Assembly: GCA_028023455.1 (NCBI GenBank)
Contig: JAQFVV010012434.1
Coordinates: 6,996,157 to 7,060,156, forward strand
DNA length: 64,000 nt
From: Epiperipatus broadwayi
Taxonomy: Eukaryota; Onychophora; Udeonychophora; Euonychophora; Peripatidae
Direction of reading: 5' to 3'
Of the stretch, positions 48,559-58,930 are shown piece after piece (within the stretch, counting starts at the first letter, position 1; every line of letters begins with the position of its first letter). The notes under the pieces were generated by a model that did not search any database, was not told the origin of the DNA, and was given only the letters and a program-made list of their open reading frames with translations. A program made the position numbers and the translations under genes.

Positions 48559-49543
48559 AACCACAGCCATAAAAACTACTCCTTATCCACCTAAAGTTTG
48601 GCTTCGCTATGTGGATGATACATTTGTTGTATGGCCACATGGTGAAGCATTGCTACAAACTTTCTGGACACACATCAACAACATATCCCCTTCAATTAAA
48701 TTTACAATAGAACCAGAACAAGAACAAAAATTGGCATTCTTAGATGTTCTTGTGACAAGACTCCCTCATGGCAAAATCAAAACTACAGTTTACCGAAAAC
48801 CTACACATACAGGAAAATACCTAGCCTATACATCCAATCACACCAGAAACACAAAACATGGAGTTATACTATCACTGTGGAACAGAGCAAAAGAAGTTTG
48901 TTCAGAAACTAGTGATTTGGAAAAAGAAAAGATCTATATAGAACAAACTCTTAAGAAAAATGGTTATCCATCAGCTGTTATTAAGAAAACATTAAATAGA
49001 CAACAAAAAGAACCATCAAGAGAAAAGACAATTATTGGTACTGTAGTGTATCCATACATTCCAAAAATAGCAGACAAATTAAGGAAAATCTGCAATCAGT
49101 ATAACATCAGAACAGCTTTTCAGAGCCATACCACACTACGAGGAATTCTAACATCTACAAAGCCTAAACTTGAAATGCTGAAAAGAAAAAACTGCATCTA
49201 TGAAATACCATGTGAATGTGGAAGAACATATATTGGTGAGACCAGTCATCCCATTCAAAAGCGCTTGCAAGAACATAAACTGATGATTAGAAGAGAGAAA
49301 ACAGATGTGTCTAAGGTAGCAGACCATGTATGGACCAATGAACATACGTTCAATTGGGAAAATACAAAAATATTGGATAAAGAAGAAAAGGTACAAAGAA
49401 GAAAATTTAAAGAAGCTGCTCACATGACAATGGCAAAAAATCCCATAAGCCAACCTAGTGTGACTATACATAATGTATGGAAACCACTAATCAACTTTGC
49501 TCTGAGGAAAAAGTGGAGAAATCAGGAGGAACCTCATAGATAA
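48557..49543 (+). pseudogene. Penelope-like RT C-terminus plus GIY-YIG (right arm)
   Basis: Open from the junction: 'TTPYPPKVWLRYVDDTFVVW' contains the RT motif C (Tyr-Val-Asp-Asp at 48608-48619). Then come 'IKFTIEPEQEQKLAFLDVL', the connector 'YRKPTHTGKYLAYTSNHT', and the GIY-YIG nuclease with 'CIYEIPCECGRTYIGETSHP' near 49195-49255, Arg/His residues in 'KRLQEHKL', and an 'ADHVWTNEHTF' block. It stops at 49541-49543. The RT fingers and palm motifs A and B are absent, so this is a 5'-truncated copy. Absence of stops suggests a recent insertion. Confidence 0.85.
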
Positions 49544-49574
49544 GTATATGAAATTACTACATACTGTTGCCTTT

Positions 49575-49654
49575 GGCAGGATGGCTCAGTTGGTTAGAGC
49601 GTTACCTTAAATTTCAATAATCAAGAATCTAAGGACCCAGGTTCGAATCCCATG
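49575..49654 (+). repeat. tRNA-like block in right Penelope-like arm
   Basis: 'atggctcagttggttagagc' is a textbook pol III A box and 'ggttcgaatcc' (49640-49650) a textbook B box, about 60 bp apart. 'CCTTA' and 'TAAGG' can close an extended arm between them. The T-stem and acceptor stem do not pair properly, so it is not a functional tRNA gene; it is tRNA-derived sequence carried 32 bp after the GIY-YIG stop codon. Confidence 0.65.
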
Positions 49655-49679
49655 CTAGTACTGTCACTGGTCAGGCCAG

Positions 49680-49726
49680 CAACACCTGAAGAAGAGGGGA
49701 GAAAAATACCTCTCGAAACGTTGTGC
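49680..49726 (+). ncRNA. Hammerhead-ribozyme-like motif (right arm)
   Basis: CTGAAGA (49686-49692) fits the CUGANGA core. One base later GAGGGG (49694-49699) pairs with CCTCTC (49709-49714; one G-T pair) around the loop agaaaaata, directly followed by GAAAC (49715-49719). CAAC before and GTTG after can add a closing helix. Hammerhead motifs are established in the terminal repeats of Penelope-like elements. The extra base after the core makes activity doubtful, so I read this as a relic or variant. Confidence 0.4.
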
Positions 49727-49871
49727 ATATACTAACCTGTTTGCTGTGATATTACTAACAGTTAGTGCATATACTAACCTGTTTGCTGTGATATTATTAA
49801 CATTTGTTTGCTGTGATATTACTAACAGTTGGTGCATATACTAACCTGTTTGCTGTGATATTACTAACAGT
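49722..49871 (+). repeat. 47-bp tandem array in right Penelope-like arm
   Basis: Units 'gtgcatatactaacctgttt' plus 'gctgtgatattactaacagt' repeated about four times, one unit shortened ('attattaacatttg'). The same shortened unit occurs in the left arm, so the arms share one ancestor. Confidence 0.85.
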
Positions 49872-49978
49872 TGAATGCATTTGGAATATTTAACTAAAAA
49901 AAAAAAAAATTAAACTTTTCTAAAGACATTCAACACACATATTAGATGATGGAAATAGTCCAATATAAAAATACAGTA

Positions 49979-50905
49979 TCAAATTACTTTCCTGATTTTG
50001 AAAAATGTGTAAAGCAATACAACTTTAATCTTTCCATTAAGATGTACCTATTAAAAGATAATAGTTTATTTATGTAATTATAAAACAATTTTTTAAATAA
50101 ACTATTATATTGTTTTAATAAACTAATTATCTGTAGTATAACAGTTATTATACTATGTTGTAATAGTTCACTTTAATTATGTTTAAGTTATTTTATCCTA
50201 TTAGTTTTTATCAATTTCTGATTCAAATCCAGTATTGGATCTCTGATTCAAATCTCATAGAATCATTTATTAAATTTTTATTTGCATGAAAAATAAGTAG
50301 ATTCACTTTTAATTTATTGAAATTATTTACTATCAATCAATATAAATTAATGAGAGATAGTAAAATTAACATTAAGTGAAACACAATAAATATGTTTTTA
50401 GGAGACAATAATTATATCCATGAGAGTAACTAGTCCAAGAATGGAAGGTATTAATTTTCATATATTGAGTTCTTGGAATCATCTATTAATTGATATTTTT
50501 TATATAAAAAGAACTTTTAGAAAAAACTTTAATATGATGAAAAAAGAAATAAGAAAAACATAAAACTTTTATGATAATAAAATGATTGATGAAGAGAGAT
50601 CCAATATGGAAGGTATAAGAGTAAACAACAATTATATTCTAAAAAAATAGCACGGAAGAAATGAATTTGATTGATATTCACTTAAAAATAATTGATAAAT
50701 ATTTTTATACAGCACAGTATTTATTGCAATATAGTCAGAAGTAAATCAACCCTCACACATATAATTTTAATATAAGTAGACATGTACTCACTCAAAAGCA
50801 AAGCTTTAATTAAAAGAAGTAAATTCAAGTATCTTTCACGTTTATTTATACATAAGACAACTTTTGGATATTATGCATTATTCAGAGTTTGAGTGTATTA
50901 TATAT
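49979..50905. other. Spacer between two Penelope-like loci
   Basis: AT-rich. No feature supported. Confidence 0.4.
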
Positions 50906-51465
50906 ATTCTTTTCATAAAAAATAACTGAATCATTGTTAAACAATATTCTATGACTTGTATTCAATTCATGAATATATAAAGCTGAGTTAAGATACCTAT
51001 GTTTAACTCTACTTATATGAACCTTAATCCTTTCATTAAGGCTAACTTACTCTGGCCTACATAAAACTTACCACAACTACATGGAATCTTATAAACAATA
51101 CCAAGAATAGACCTACTGTCAATAGACTGTTTTGAACCATTAAGTAATGAATTCAAACCAGAACCTTTTTTCCATGCAACCTTCCTTCCACCTAACACAT
51201 GACTATTCAGTTCTTATAAACCAAATTATATATTGAAGCCTTAAATGGTAATAACATATAATCATTATCCTTACCAACAAAATTCTTACCATCAAAATCA
51301 TGACTATAAACATTATTATTAAATACAACTTTTTTAATAAAATCATGATTATAATCCAATTCTACATATTCAGCAGCAAATTGACTTCTTTGAATATCAG
51401 TATTAGTATTAAAATTATTAAGTCTTCTATCCCTACAACAAAAACTCGACAAAGACATTTTTTAT
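50906..51465 (-). mobile_element. Inverted partial copy of second Penelope-like element
   Basis: Reverse complement of 52549-53102 of the adjacent forward copy. It encodes, with a small insertion shifting the frame near 51205, the N-terminal linker ('FAAEYVELDYNHDFIKKVVF', 51207-51458) and the GIY-YIG core ('GIVYKIPCSCGKFYVGQSK', 51013-51198). It ends without the element's 3' terminus and joins the forward copy head-to-head at about 51466. Protein identity to the forward copy is around 90%. Confidence 0.85.
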
Positions 51466-52567
51466 GTCTTTACAGATTATTTTGAATAGTCAATTACTTA
51501 AAAGAGAAAAATTTGTTTTTGCCCCTAAGAAAATTAGTTTTGTTAAGAAAAGATTGATAGCCAATGATGTTGTTTTGTTAAAAGAAGATAAAGGTAGCCA
51601 TTTTGTATTGTTAAATGATATTGATTTTAAAAGTAAAGTTTCTATAGAATTGAATAATGAAAAATATGCTATTTTAGATTTTGATCCTGGTAAAAAAGTA
51701 AAATGTAAATTAATTAAGATTATGAAAGTTATGGAAAATAAAAAGATTTTTGATAGAGCTACTTATCTAAATTATTACCCTAGTGATTATGTGGCTCCAA
51801 AGGTTTTCTTTAATTTGAAGTCTCATAAAGATAATTTTCCTTTGAGATGTATTTTTGATTTTACAGGAGGAATTGTTGATAAAATATCAAAATTTATTAT
51901 AAGATATTTTAAGGATTATATAAAATTGGGTCAATTTTGTGTTTCTTCTTCTTTTGAAGCTTTTAAGAAAATAAATGGTTTTGTTTTGGATGATGAGTGT
52001 GTTTTTGGTAGTTTAGACATTGAAAATATGTACCAATCGGTTAATAGATTAAAAAGTATTGATGTTTTTCTTTCAATTTTAAAAAAATTGGAATGTTTTT
52101 CTGCAGATAAGATTAAGGTTTTTCATGATTTGCTTTTGCTGTTAGAGGATTCAATGTATTTTATGTCTAATGATGTGTTTTATAAGATTAGAGAGGGTTG
52201 GGTTATTGGTTATGTTATTTCTCCATTGATGTGTGCTGTCTATATTGATTATTTGGAGTGTAGTGTTATTAATCTGTTTTCATGTTCTATAAAATTATTT
52301 GTTAGGTATGTTGATGATTGTTTGTTTGTTATTCAGAAAGAGAAATTAGAAGAGTTTTTATGTGGATTGAATGCTTTTGATTCTAGTATTAAGTTTACAA
52401 TTGAGGGGGGTAGTTTTGATTTTGTAAAATTAAAGTTTTTAGATTTAAATGTTGAGAAGGTTAATGATGTTTTGTTTTGTAGTCATTTTATAAAACCTAA
52501 GAATTTGAGAAATATGATTAGGCCTGATAGTTATCAGCCTTTTATACATAAAAAATGTCTTTGTTGA
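51464..52567 (+). CDS. Penelope-like reverse transcriptase, 5'-truncated
   Basis: 367 codons from the ATG at 51464, which lies at the junction with the inverted copy, so the start is probably not native. 'NDVVLLKEDKGSHFVLL' (near residues 45) is the conserved N-terminal block before the RT domain in this family. RT motifs: 'SLDIENMYQSV' (motif A), 'GYVISPLMCAVYIDYLE' (motif B, ISP form) and 'FVRYVDDCLFV' (motif C, catalytic YVDD near 52305). 'VKLKFLDLNV' follows. The protein would copy element RNA into DNA at a nicked target. It ends TGA at 52565-52567, where the frame shifts to the GIY-YIG ORF after an A6 run. Seven A residues would keep one frame. Motifs intact, but the domain split and the missing 5' end argue against activity. 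Confidence 0.85.
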   Translation: MSLQIILNSQLLKREKFVFAPKKISFVKKRLIANDVVLLKEDKGSHFVLLNDIDFKSKVSIELNNEKYAILDFDPGKKVKCKLIKIMKVMENKKIFDRATYLNYYPSDYVAPKVFFNLKSHKDNFPLRCIFDFTGGIVDKISKFIIRYFKDYIKLGQFCVSSSFEAFKKINGFVLDDECVFGSLDIENMYQSVNRLKSIDVFLSILKKLECFSADKIKVFHDLLLLLEDSMYFMSNDVFYKIREGWVIGYVISPLMCAVYIDYLECSVINLFSCSIKLFVRYVDDCLFVIQKEKLEEFLCGLNAFDSSIKFTIEGGSFDFVKLKFLDLNVEKVNDVLFCSHFIKPKNLRNMIRPDSYQPFIHKKCLC

Positions 52568-53330
52568 ATTTTTGTTGTAGGAATAGAAGGCTTAATAATT
52601 TTAATAATAATGCTGATATTCAAAGAAGTCAATTTGCTGCTGAATATGTAGAATTGGGTTATAGTCATGATTTTATTAAAAAAGTTGTATTTAATAATAA
52701 TGTTTATAGTCATGATTTTGATGGTAAGAATTTTGTTGGTAAGGATAATGATTATATGTCATTACCATTTAAGGCTTCAATATATAATTTGGTTTATAAG
52801 AATAGTCATTTGTTAGGTGGAATGAAGGTTGCATGGAAGAAAGGTTCTGATTTGAATTCATTACTTAATGGTTCAAAACAGTCTATTGATAGTAGGTCTA
52901 TTCCTGGTATTGTTTATAAGATTCCATGTAGTTGTGGTAAGTTTTATGTAGGCCAGAGTAAGTTTAGCCTTAATGAAAGGATTAAGGTTCATATAAGTAG
53001 AGTTAAACATAGGTATCTTAACTCAGCTTTATATATTCATGAATTGAATACAGGTCATAGAATATTGTTTAACAATGCTTCAGTTATTTTTTATGAAAAG
53101 AATGAGTTAAAAAGAAGAATAAAGGAGACTTTGATGATAAAACTTCTTGATTCTGAGGCTATCAATCTTATGAAGACTTCTTTTGATATTAAGGGAAGGT
53201 GGAGTTTGAAATGAATTATGGGAAGTTTTGTTTGTTTGTATATATTTGTTATTTGCTTTAATTTGATTTTCACTTGAGAAGGTCTATTTGTAGTAGATGA
53301 AACCATGGTTGAGTAAGAATTTTGGTAAAA
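51467..53330 (+). mobile_element. Second Penelope-like element, forward copy
   Basis: 5'-truncated forward copy of a family distinct from the 48-kb element. It carries an RT ORF, a GIY-YIG ORF and a 3' tail containing 'gattttcacttgagaagg' and 'gaaaccatgg' (53262-53310). An older 3' fragment of the same family lies at 23835-24060. Coding sequence is strikingly T-rich (for example runs of 'tttt' and 'gatttt' codons) compared with the neighbouring Penelope-like element. Confidence 0.85.
52555..53214 (+). CDS. Penelope-like GIY-YIG endonuclease domain
   Basis: 219 codons, overlapping the RT frame by 13 nt. The linker 'LNFCCRNRRLNNFNNN' resembles the basic stretch that follows RT in the family. 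The GIY-YIG core is 'GIVYKIPCSCGKFYVGQSKF' near residues 118-137, with 'NERIKVH' (catalytic Arg helix), 'HELNTGHRILF' and a downstream 'KRRIKETLMIKL' helix with Glu. It presumably nicks target DNA for the RT. The ATG overlaps the A-run, so either reinitiation, a programmed minus-one shift or a one-base loss from a fused ORF explains the split. The inverted copy shows the same A6, so the change predates the duplication. Confidence 0.85.
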   Translation: MSLLNFCCRNRRLNNFNNNADIQRSQFAAEYVELGYSHDFIKKVVFNNNVYSHDFDGKNFVGKDNDYMSLPFKASIYNLVYKNSHLLGGMKVAWKKGSDLNSLLNGSKQSIDSRSIPGIVYKIPCSCGKFYVGQSKFSLNERIKVHISRVKHRYLNSALYIHELNTGHRILFNNASVIFYEKNELKRRIKETLMIKLLDSEAINLMKTSFDIKGRWSLK

Positions 53331-53998
53331 TTTTGGATTTAATCTAGTATTGTATTGTTTTATGGTTTTGCATCTTTATTTTTGCTAGTACACCTGTGTC
53401 TCCTTTTATGTGGTAGATAGGTTCCTCAGAAAACAGACACAAAAGAAATCACTCAAAAATAGACTTAACTTATCTTGAAAAATGGGGGGTATGTACTGTA
53501 ATTTTCCAAACATCACATAAAAGCAAAGCAGCAACGTAAAATTACTTTAAAATTCGCATTAAAAAATAAATAAATAAATAAAATATGACTAATAAAAAAT
53601 TTCAAATTTAAAAAAAATTGATACAAGACAAACTTTTTTTATTAACTACAGTATTTAATTTTATTCAAAACAATATATTTTTATGTGTAATTTACATTTT
53701 TTTTGTACATGTATGGTATTTTAATTATTATCACTATTTGAGACATCAGATTTGCCATGATGTGATGTGATGTGAGGTACTGTAGCTTCTCCTTAGACAA
53801 AGTCAAGAGGAAATACAACTAAAACATTTTCCAATCACTATTGATCCTTCCCATTTCACTAAGCGATCTAAAATTGAAATTTTTGTTTCCAAAGAAATTC
53901 CTTTTTTTGGGTGTTTTTTCTTCTCCGTTAGAGTAAACTAAAAGTTTAAAATAAAAATAAGAACTTAGACTTATGATAATAAAAAGACACTGACTCAC
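53331..53998. other. Spacer, nothing recognised
   Basis: AT-rich sequence with a short 'gatgtgatgtgatgtgagg' direct repeat at 53759-53778. Confidence 0.4.
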
Positions 53999-54193
53999 CA
54001 CTGTTGGGCAAAATTTAATTAAAACTAACAATTAAAAATTAAATTCTTATTTTTGTCTTTAACTTTTTAATTGTCAATTCAGTTTAAAAATCAAATTTCA
54101 TCATTTCACCTCACCTTGTTACGTAATTTTTAAATTGTTAATTACAATTAAAAATCAGATTTTAATTGTCAAATTTAATTGTGCCCACCACTG
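53999..54193. mobile_element. Small hAT MITE
   Basis: The left end 'cactgttgggcaaaattt' and the right end (reverse complement 'cagtggtgggcacaattaaa') are imperfect inverted repeats of the hAT CAGTG type. Flanking 8-mers TGACTCAC (53991-53998) and TTACTCAC (54194-54201) differ at one base. At 195 bp it is non-coding and could have been mobilised by a hAT transposase such as the one whose remains lie at 45.5 kb. Confidence 0.8.
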
Positions 54194-54222
54194 TTACTCA
54201 CCTTTTAAAAATAAACTTGTGG

Positions 54223-54515
54223 ACACTAAATGATTATTAATTGATTATGTACTCATTTTATAAAAAGCAAAAATTGAATGTGATTTAAAATGCAAAAACA
54301 ATAACATACATCGTATAGGCATTTATAAAGTTTGAACAGATTTACATTATAATCTTGCAAAATTTATTACTTGCAGACACTAAACGATTAATTAATTATG
54401 TACTCTTTTTATAAAAAGCAAAAATAGAAAGTGATTTAAAATGCAAAAACAACAACAAACATAGTATTTCATCTATAACATTTGAACAGATTTACATTAT
54501 AGTCTTGTAAAATTT
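54223..54515 (+). repeat. Tandem duplication, period about 154 bp
   Basis: 'acactaaatgatta...ttgattatgtactc' at 54223 recurs at 54377. 'ataaaaagcaaaaat', 'gtgatttaaaatgcaaaaac' and 'tttgaacagatttacattat' also recur in order. Confidence 0.8.
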
Positions 54516-54610
54516 AATGTGTGTATGGTAAATTCTGATTTTAAGTGAATTATGAACTTCTTTATTACATAAAATCTATTACAGTACTATTATAAAGCAC
54601 TAAAAATATT

Positions 54611-54737
54611 GAAATTATTAGATGGAAGTCGAACTCCGATAATGAGCTATTACTTTAAATATGATGTGAGTGCGCAAAATTTATAATATTTAAAGTAATA
54701 GCACATTATCGAAGCTCAACTTATGATCTAATAATTT
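54611..54737. repeat. Hairpin, arms about 50 bp
   Basis: 'gaaattattagatggaagtc' through 'attactttaaat' (54611-54663) mirrored by 'atatttaaagtaatagcac' through 'gatctaataatt' (54686-54737). Loop about 22 bp. Probably a small foldback element. Confidence 0.75.
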
Positions 54738-57700
54738 TTATCACATAAAAGAAAACCGCATACAAAGACATTAAGACGAATCATGAATCGCATAACTTCA
54801 AAATATATATATATATTCACTTAGATATTATATGTATTTTGATTAAATGTAGTACATTTTAAATATGTTAAGCATATGTATATGCCCAACAAAGAAGCAA
54901 AAATGTACTATATTTTATAAATTATGTAATACATACAAAAACCCATTCTCCTTTATTAAGTGTATAAGTATAAAAGCTTGATAAGCCTATAATAAAAATG
55001 AACCTAAAAGATTATGACCAAGGATATGGAAACCAAATTAATAGAAATGGAGTAATCCCAAATTTTTTGATACAAGTATATCTTATTAAGACTAAACAAA
55101 AATCCACAAACTGTGAATTTAAATTCATGTAAGAAGTCATTAAGATTATGATTAATTAGATTGAAGGATGAAAGTGTTATGGAGAATAATACACAACATA
55201 GAACTGGTCTTAAAATATATTTGATAAATGAACTCCAGTAAATAAATCATAAGGAGGTATACCACTATCATAAAAATGGAGACTGATGACTTTAACAAGT
55301 TCTTCTATTCAGAAATGAGTGACAACTAATATGTTTAATGAATGCCAGAGAAGAAATCAAGTCAGTCCCAAAGTTAAGGAGCATGATTGGCACCATTAGG
55401 CAGACCTATACATAAATACTGCATACATAAATACTACATACATTATCTAAAAGAAAATTTAGCTGCAGATAATCAGATCTTCCAACATATAAACCTTTGG
55501 TATACCATCCTAGAAATAATAAAAATGATCTTAAGTGACTAAAACAAAATAACACCAAACATGTATGTGTGTGTGTATATATATATATTCCTGAAAGTGA
55601 AAAGAAAGCAAGTAATCAAGATTCTAATCTTACATGATAGGCCAATATTTATACACTAATTTTGAGCCAAAGTTTTTTTTAGAAAAAGGAAAATAAAAAA
55701 AAATCTTTCAAGGAAATGAAGCTAAAAGCAAAATAAACATATCCCAACCTTATTATACTAATTAATTACCACACCTACAAAGTACCTATCAATCGAGAAA
55801 AAGATTGAATAGCGGCACAAATGCTATTAGAAAGTGAAAGACTTAATAAAAGCCAAAACTAAATCAAACTATCAATTGAGAATTAAATTAAAGGTATTAT
55901 ATTTATTTTAATCTTTTAAGTGTGTGTGTGTGTGTGTGTGAATATACATTAAACTGACCACACAAAAATCACCATTCGCACATACATCATAAAGACTGAA
56001 TCTACGAACACAATCAAAGGCATATGAATCTACTAACATAATCAAAGGCATATTATTGGTTATAAGCTATTATGTTTGTGTAAAATTGTCAGTCAAAATC
56101 ATATTATTGACAATACTAATTTATATATACCAAATTCTTAAATGCAAGCAAGAAACCAAAAAAAAAAAAAATTATTTTTTAATTTATATTTTTTATTATT
56201 ATTAATAAAATAATAAAAAAGATTAAAGTGACTTTAACAATGAAAGCAAAGTGCAAACTTGAAACTCGCAATCTAAAAATAAGAATGTAAGGTAAGATAG
56301 AAGAAAGGCAAATAAATTATGTCATCAAAAAAAGATATTTGGTAAATTCTTAAAATCACTTTATTTGTCACATTAACTATCTTTAATATTGAAGTTCATA
56401 AACCACTATGATTGCAATTTGAGGAAGTTGATTATAGGACTCACCTTAATTCTATAAAGCTTATATTTTTAATACAAGTTATAAGCTAGAAAAAAACAAA
56501 GAATGCATGGCTAAGAAGCAATAAAACATCATAGAGGTGTAGCTTCTTGTCATACAATGAAGAGTTTCTGATATGATTATCATTTCAAATTAACATCATG
56601 ACAAACACGATAGTAAAAGATCTGCAACACACTACAATGAAGCAAAGAAATGATATCAGCATAGGAAAGATGGTTTATAAAAGAGTTTGAGTCACGAACA
56701 TGAAGATCCAGATGAAGACTGAAGATTATCTGATGGACTGAGCAAAGGATACTCACACATTTCACAATGTGGATTACAAGACTTTGAACTATGGCTAGAC
56801 TACACTCGATTAACACCCCATATTATATTTTTATATGTTTTGTTAAATTGTTTTTTTTTCTTTTGAAATAGAAAGTCAATCCATCCAATAATCAATTATT
56901 CTAAAGAGAGGGGAGTTATCAATTCTATTTTTTATACTTTTCATTTAATTACAAAATTTAGGGGCAGACTTTTGCCTTGCTTTCCAATTGGTACATCAGT
57001 CTACTGACTTGAAAGGTGAGACTTTAATTTTATTTAATATTAAGCACTCATATTTTGACAAATACAATTTTTTTGCTTCAATGTTTGTGTTTAATTAACT
57101 TTATTAATTATTTGTTATTTGGAATATATGACTAACCCTTGATTGATTTGTCTGTCCTATCATAGATCTATATAATGACAGAATAGGAGGGGTTTCAGAA
57201 TCTATAAGCAACTCTCAACAGACCTTAAAATATGAATAGACAGAGTAAAAAATTAACCACCAAAGGATTAAATGGAATTTTAGTCATCAAAGAATTGATT
57301 GTTAAAATGTAGTTTCAAATTGTCTTCAATGTAAATCTGAGTTTGTTAAATTGAAATGGGAATAACTATCTTTCATAGGGATTATGGATTAATAAATGGT
57401 TAATAAATATAAACAAAGAAGGATCATTGCAATACAATCATTAAGCATTAAATACATACACCACTTTGTTATAAAAAACTATGAATAGTCAAAATTTGCT
57501 AAATATTAAATATTAAATCAAATTAGTTGTTTGATTTTTTTATTTTCCAATCAATCACACATACACATATCCAATGCATATATCAGATATGGAGTAATTA
57601 TACATTGAAATAGAGCACCTTATACATTCTCCCTGAGAAATTCTGCTATTGTCGGTTATGTTTTGGAAAATCAAACTATTAGCAAAAAAATTTTTTTCCT

Positions 57701-58624
57701 TAAGCTGATCACTCCAAAAATTTGAAGAGTTTAACTCCGACCTATTTGGCTCTTTGGCTGTCAATGTGCTAATTGTTATCAACTGTCTCAGAAACTGTGA
57801 CTGCACTAATTGCTGGCACCTTACACCCAGGGTTTGTGTAAGACTGTGACTGTGCCAATTGCTGTGTTCAGTGGCACTCTATTATCCTCTGGATTGCATA
57901 AAATAATTATAAAAAACAAATGCTCAAAATATTATGGAAACAACACAGCAAGTAATTAAAAGTAAAATGTTTTATTTTCAGCAAGTTATGCTTGAAAGTA
58001 ATTAACTATTAGTAATGTTATACAATATATATTATATACTCATTATATACATAATTTATAGACATAACATTATGGGCCCAAAGGCTTATCAATACAACCT
58101 GTTTATAAGTTCCTAAGTGTATTTTGGTATGTTCAGAGGTAAACTTCTCCACATGGCTGTAAGTGAAGGAGGGGTGGCTGAAGCACTCACTGGATAACAC
58201 ATATGCATACCTGGAGCTGCTTCTATCAAGTGTTTGACTCTTGTTCTTCTACATGCATTCCTCAGTGTTGTATAATCTCTCCTGGTTCATTATCCACTGC
58301 CCATTCACATTCCAATGCATTATTTTGGTATCTGTTCTCATTATCATCATTTTAATCAGGAACTACAGTCCATAGTTGCAGCAATTTTCTTTACTTTAAC
58401 TTAGATGTTTATCTTTTCTATTTCTGATTACTTATCAGTATAGGTAATTCTTATTCTCCAATTTACTTTTTTTTAAAATTAATTTATTTAATTAATCCGT
58501 AGTATTTATTTTTAATGTGTATGCTCTCACCATACATGCACATATATTTACTTTACATATTATTATATATGTTTTCACAAATACTACTTTCTTTTACATA
58601 CATACATATATCTACATACTTAAC
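54738..58624. other. Intergenic, nothing recognised
   Basis: No gene supported. Contains a TG run at about 55920-55940 and TA runs. 55000-55560 and 56560-56810 have moderate base complexity and might be old transposon remains, but I see no motif. Confidence 0.35.
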
Positions 58625-58930
58625 TTTTTATTAGTAATTTATTAGACTAGAGATTATCCAATAATGAATAATATTTCTGTAGAGTAGTTTTCACTATACC
58701 ACTCTCATGCAAGTTAAGGACTGTTTCCTATCTGCTTTTAACACCATGTAAATCATACATCTTTTCTCCTTGTCCTTGGTCATAAATTTATGATTACATA
58801 CTTCCACAAAATGTTAAAAGCAGATAGAAACCAATCCCTACCTTGTGTGAGAGTGGTGCAGGGAAAATTACTCTACAGAAATATTATTCATTATTGGATA
58901 ATCTCTAGTCTAATGAATGACTAATAAAAA
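58625..58930. mobile_element. Palindromic foldback MITE
   Basis: The left arm 'tttattagtaatttattaga' ... 'taatatttctgtagagta' pairs with the right arm ending 'aatgaatgactaataaaaa'. 'ctatctgcttttaacacc' / 'gttaaaagcagatag' lie inward. The loop carries 'ggtcataaatttatgatta'. A half copy lies at 19179-19337. Confidence 0.85.

Larger units (their letters stand above)
47262..49978. mobile_element. Penelope-like element as large inverted repeat
   Basis: The left arm 47262-48558 (element on minus strand) and right arm 48681-49978 (plus strand) are inverted copies of about 1.3 kb, about 99% alike. Their proteins differ at only a few residues (Arg/His, Gly/Ser, Ser/Pro). A spacer of about 122 bp (48559-48680) belongs only to the right copy and encodes the RT catalytic region. 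Each arm holds, from centre outward: the RT C-terminus and GIY-YIG ORF, a tRNA-like block, a hammerhead-like motif, a 47-bp tandem array and a T/A-rich terminus. Both outer ends finish at the same sequence ('ctgtatttttatattgg' and its inverse). The high similarity means a recent event or gene conversion. An assembly foldback artefact must also be excluded. Confidence 0.85.

Noticed and set aside
49575-49654. Functional tRNA gene
   Set aside because: A and B boxes are good, but the T-stem and acceptor stem do not pair and the region is duplicated within a mobile element.
53262-53310. Hammerhead-like motif in the tail of the second Penelope-like element
   Set aside because: The core reads CTTGAGAA rather than CTGANGA and the helix is weak, so it was not called.
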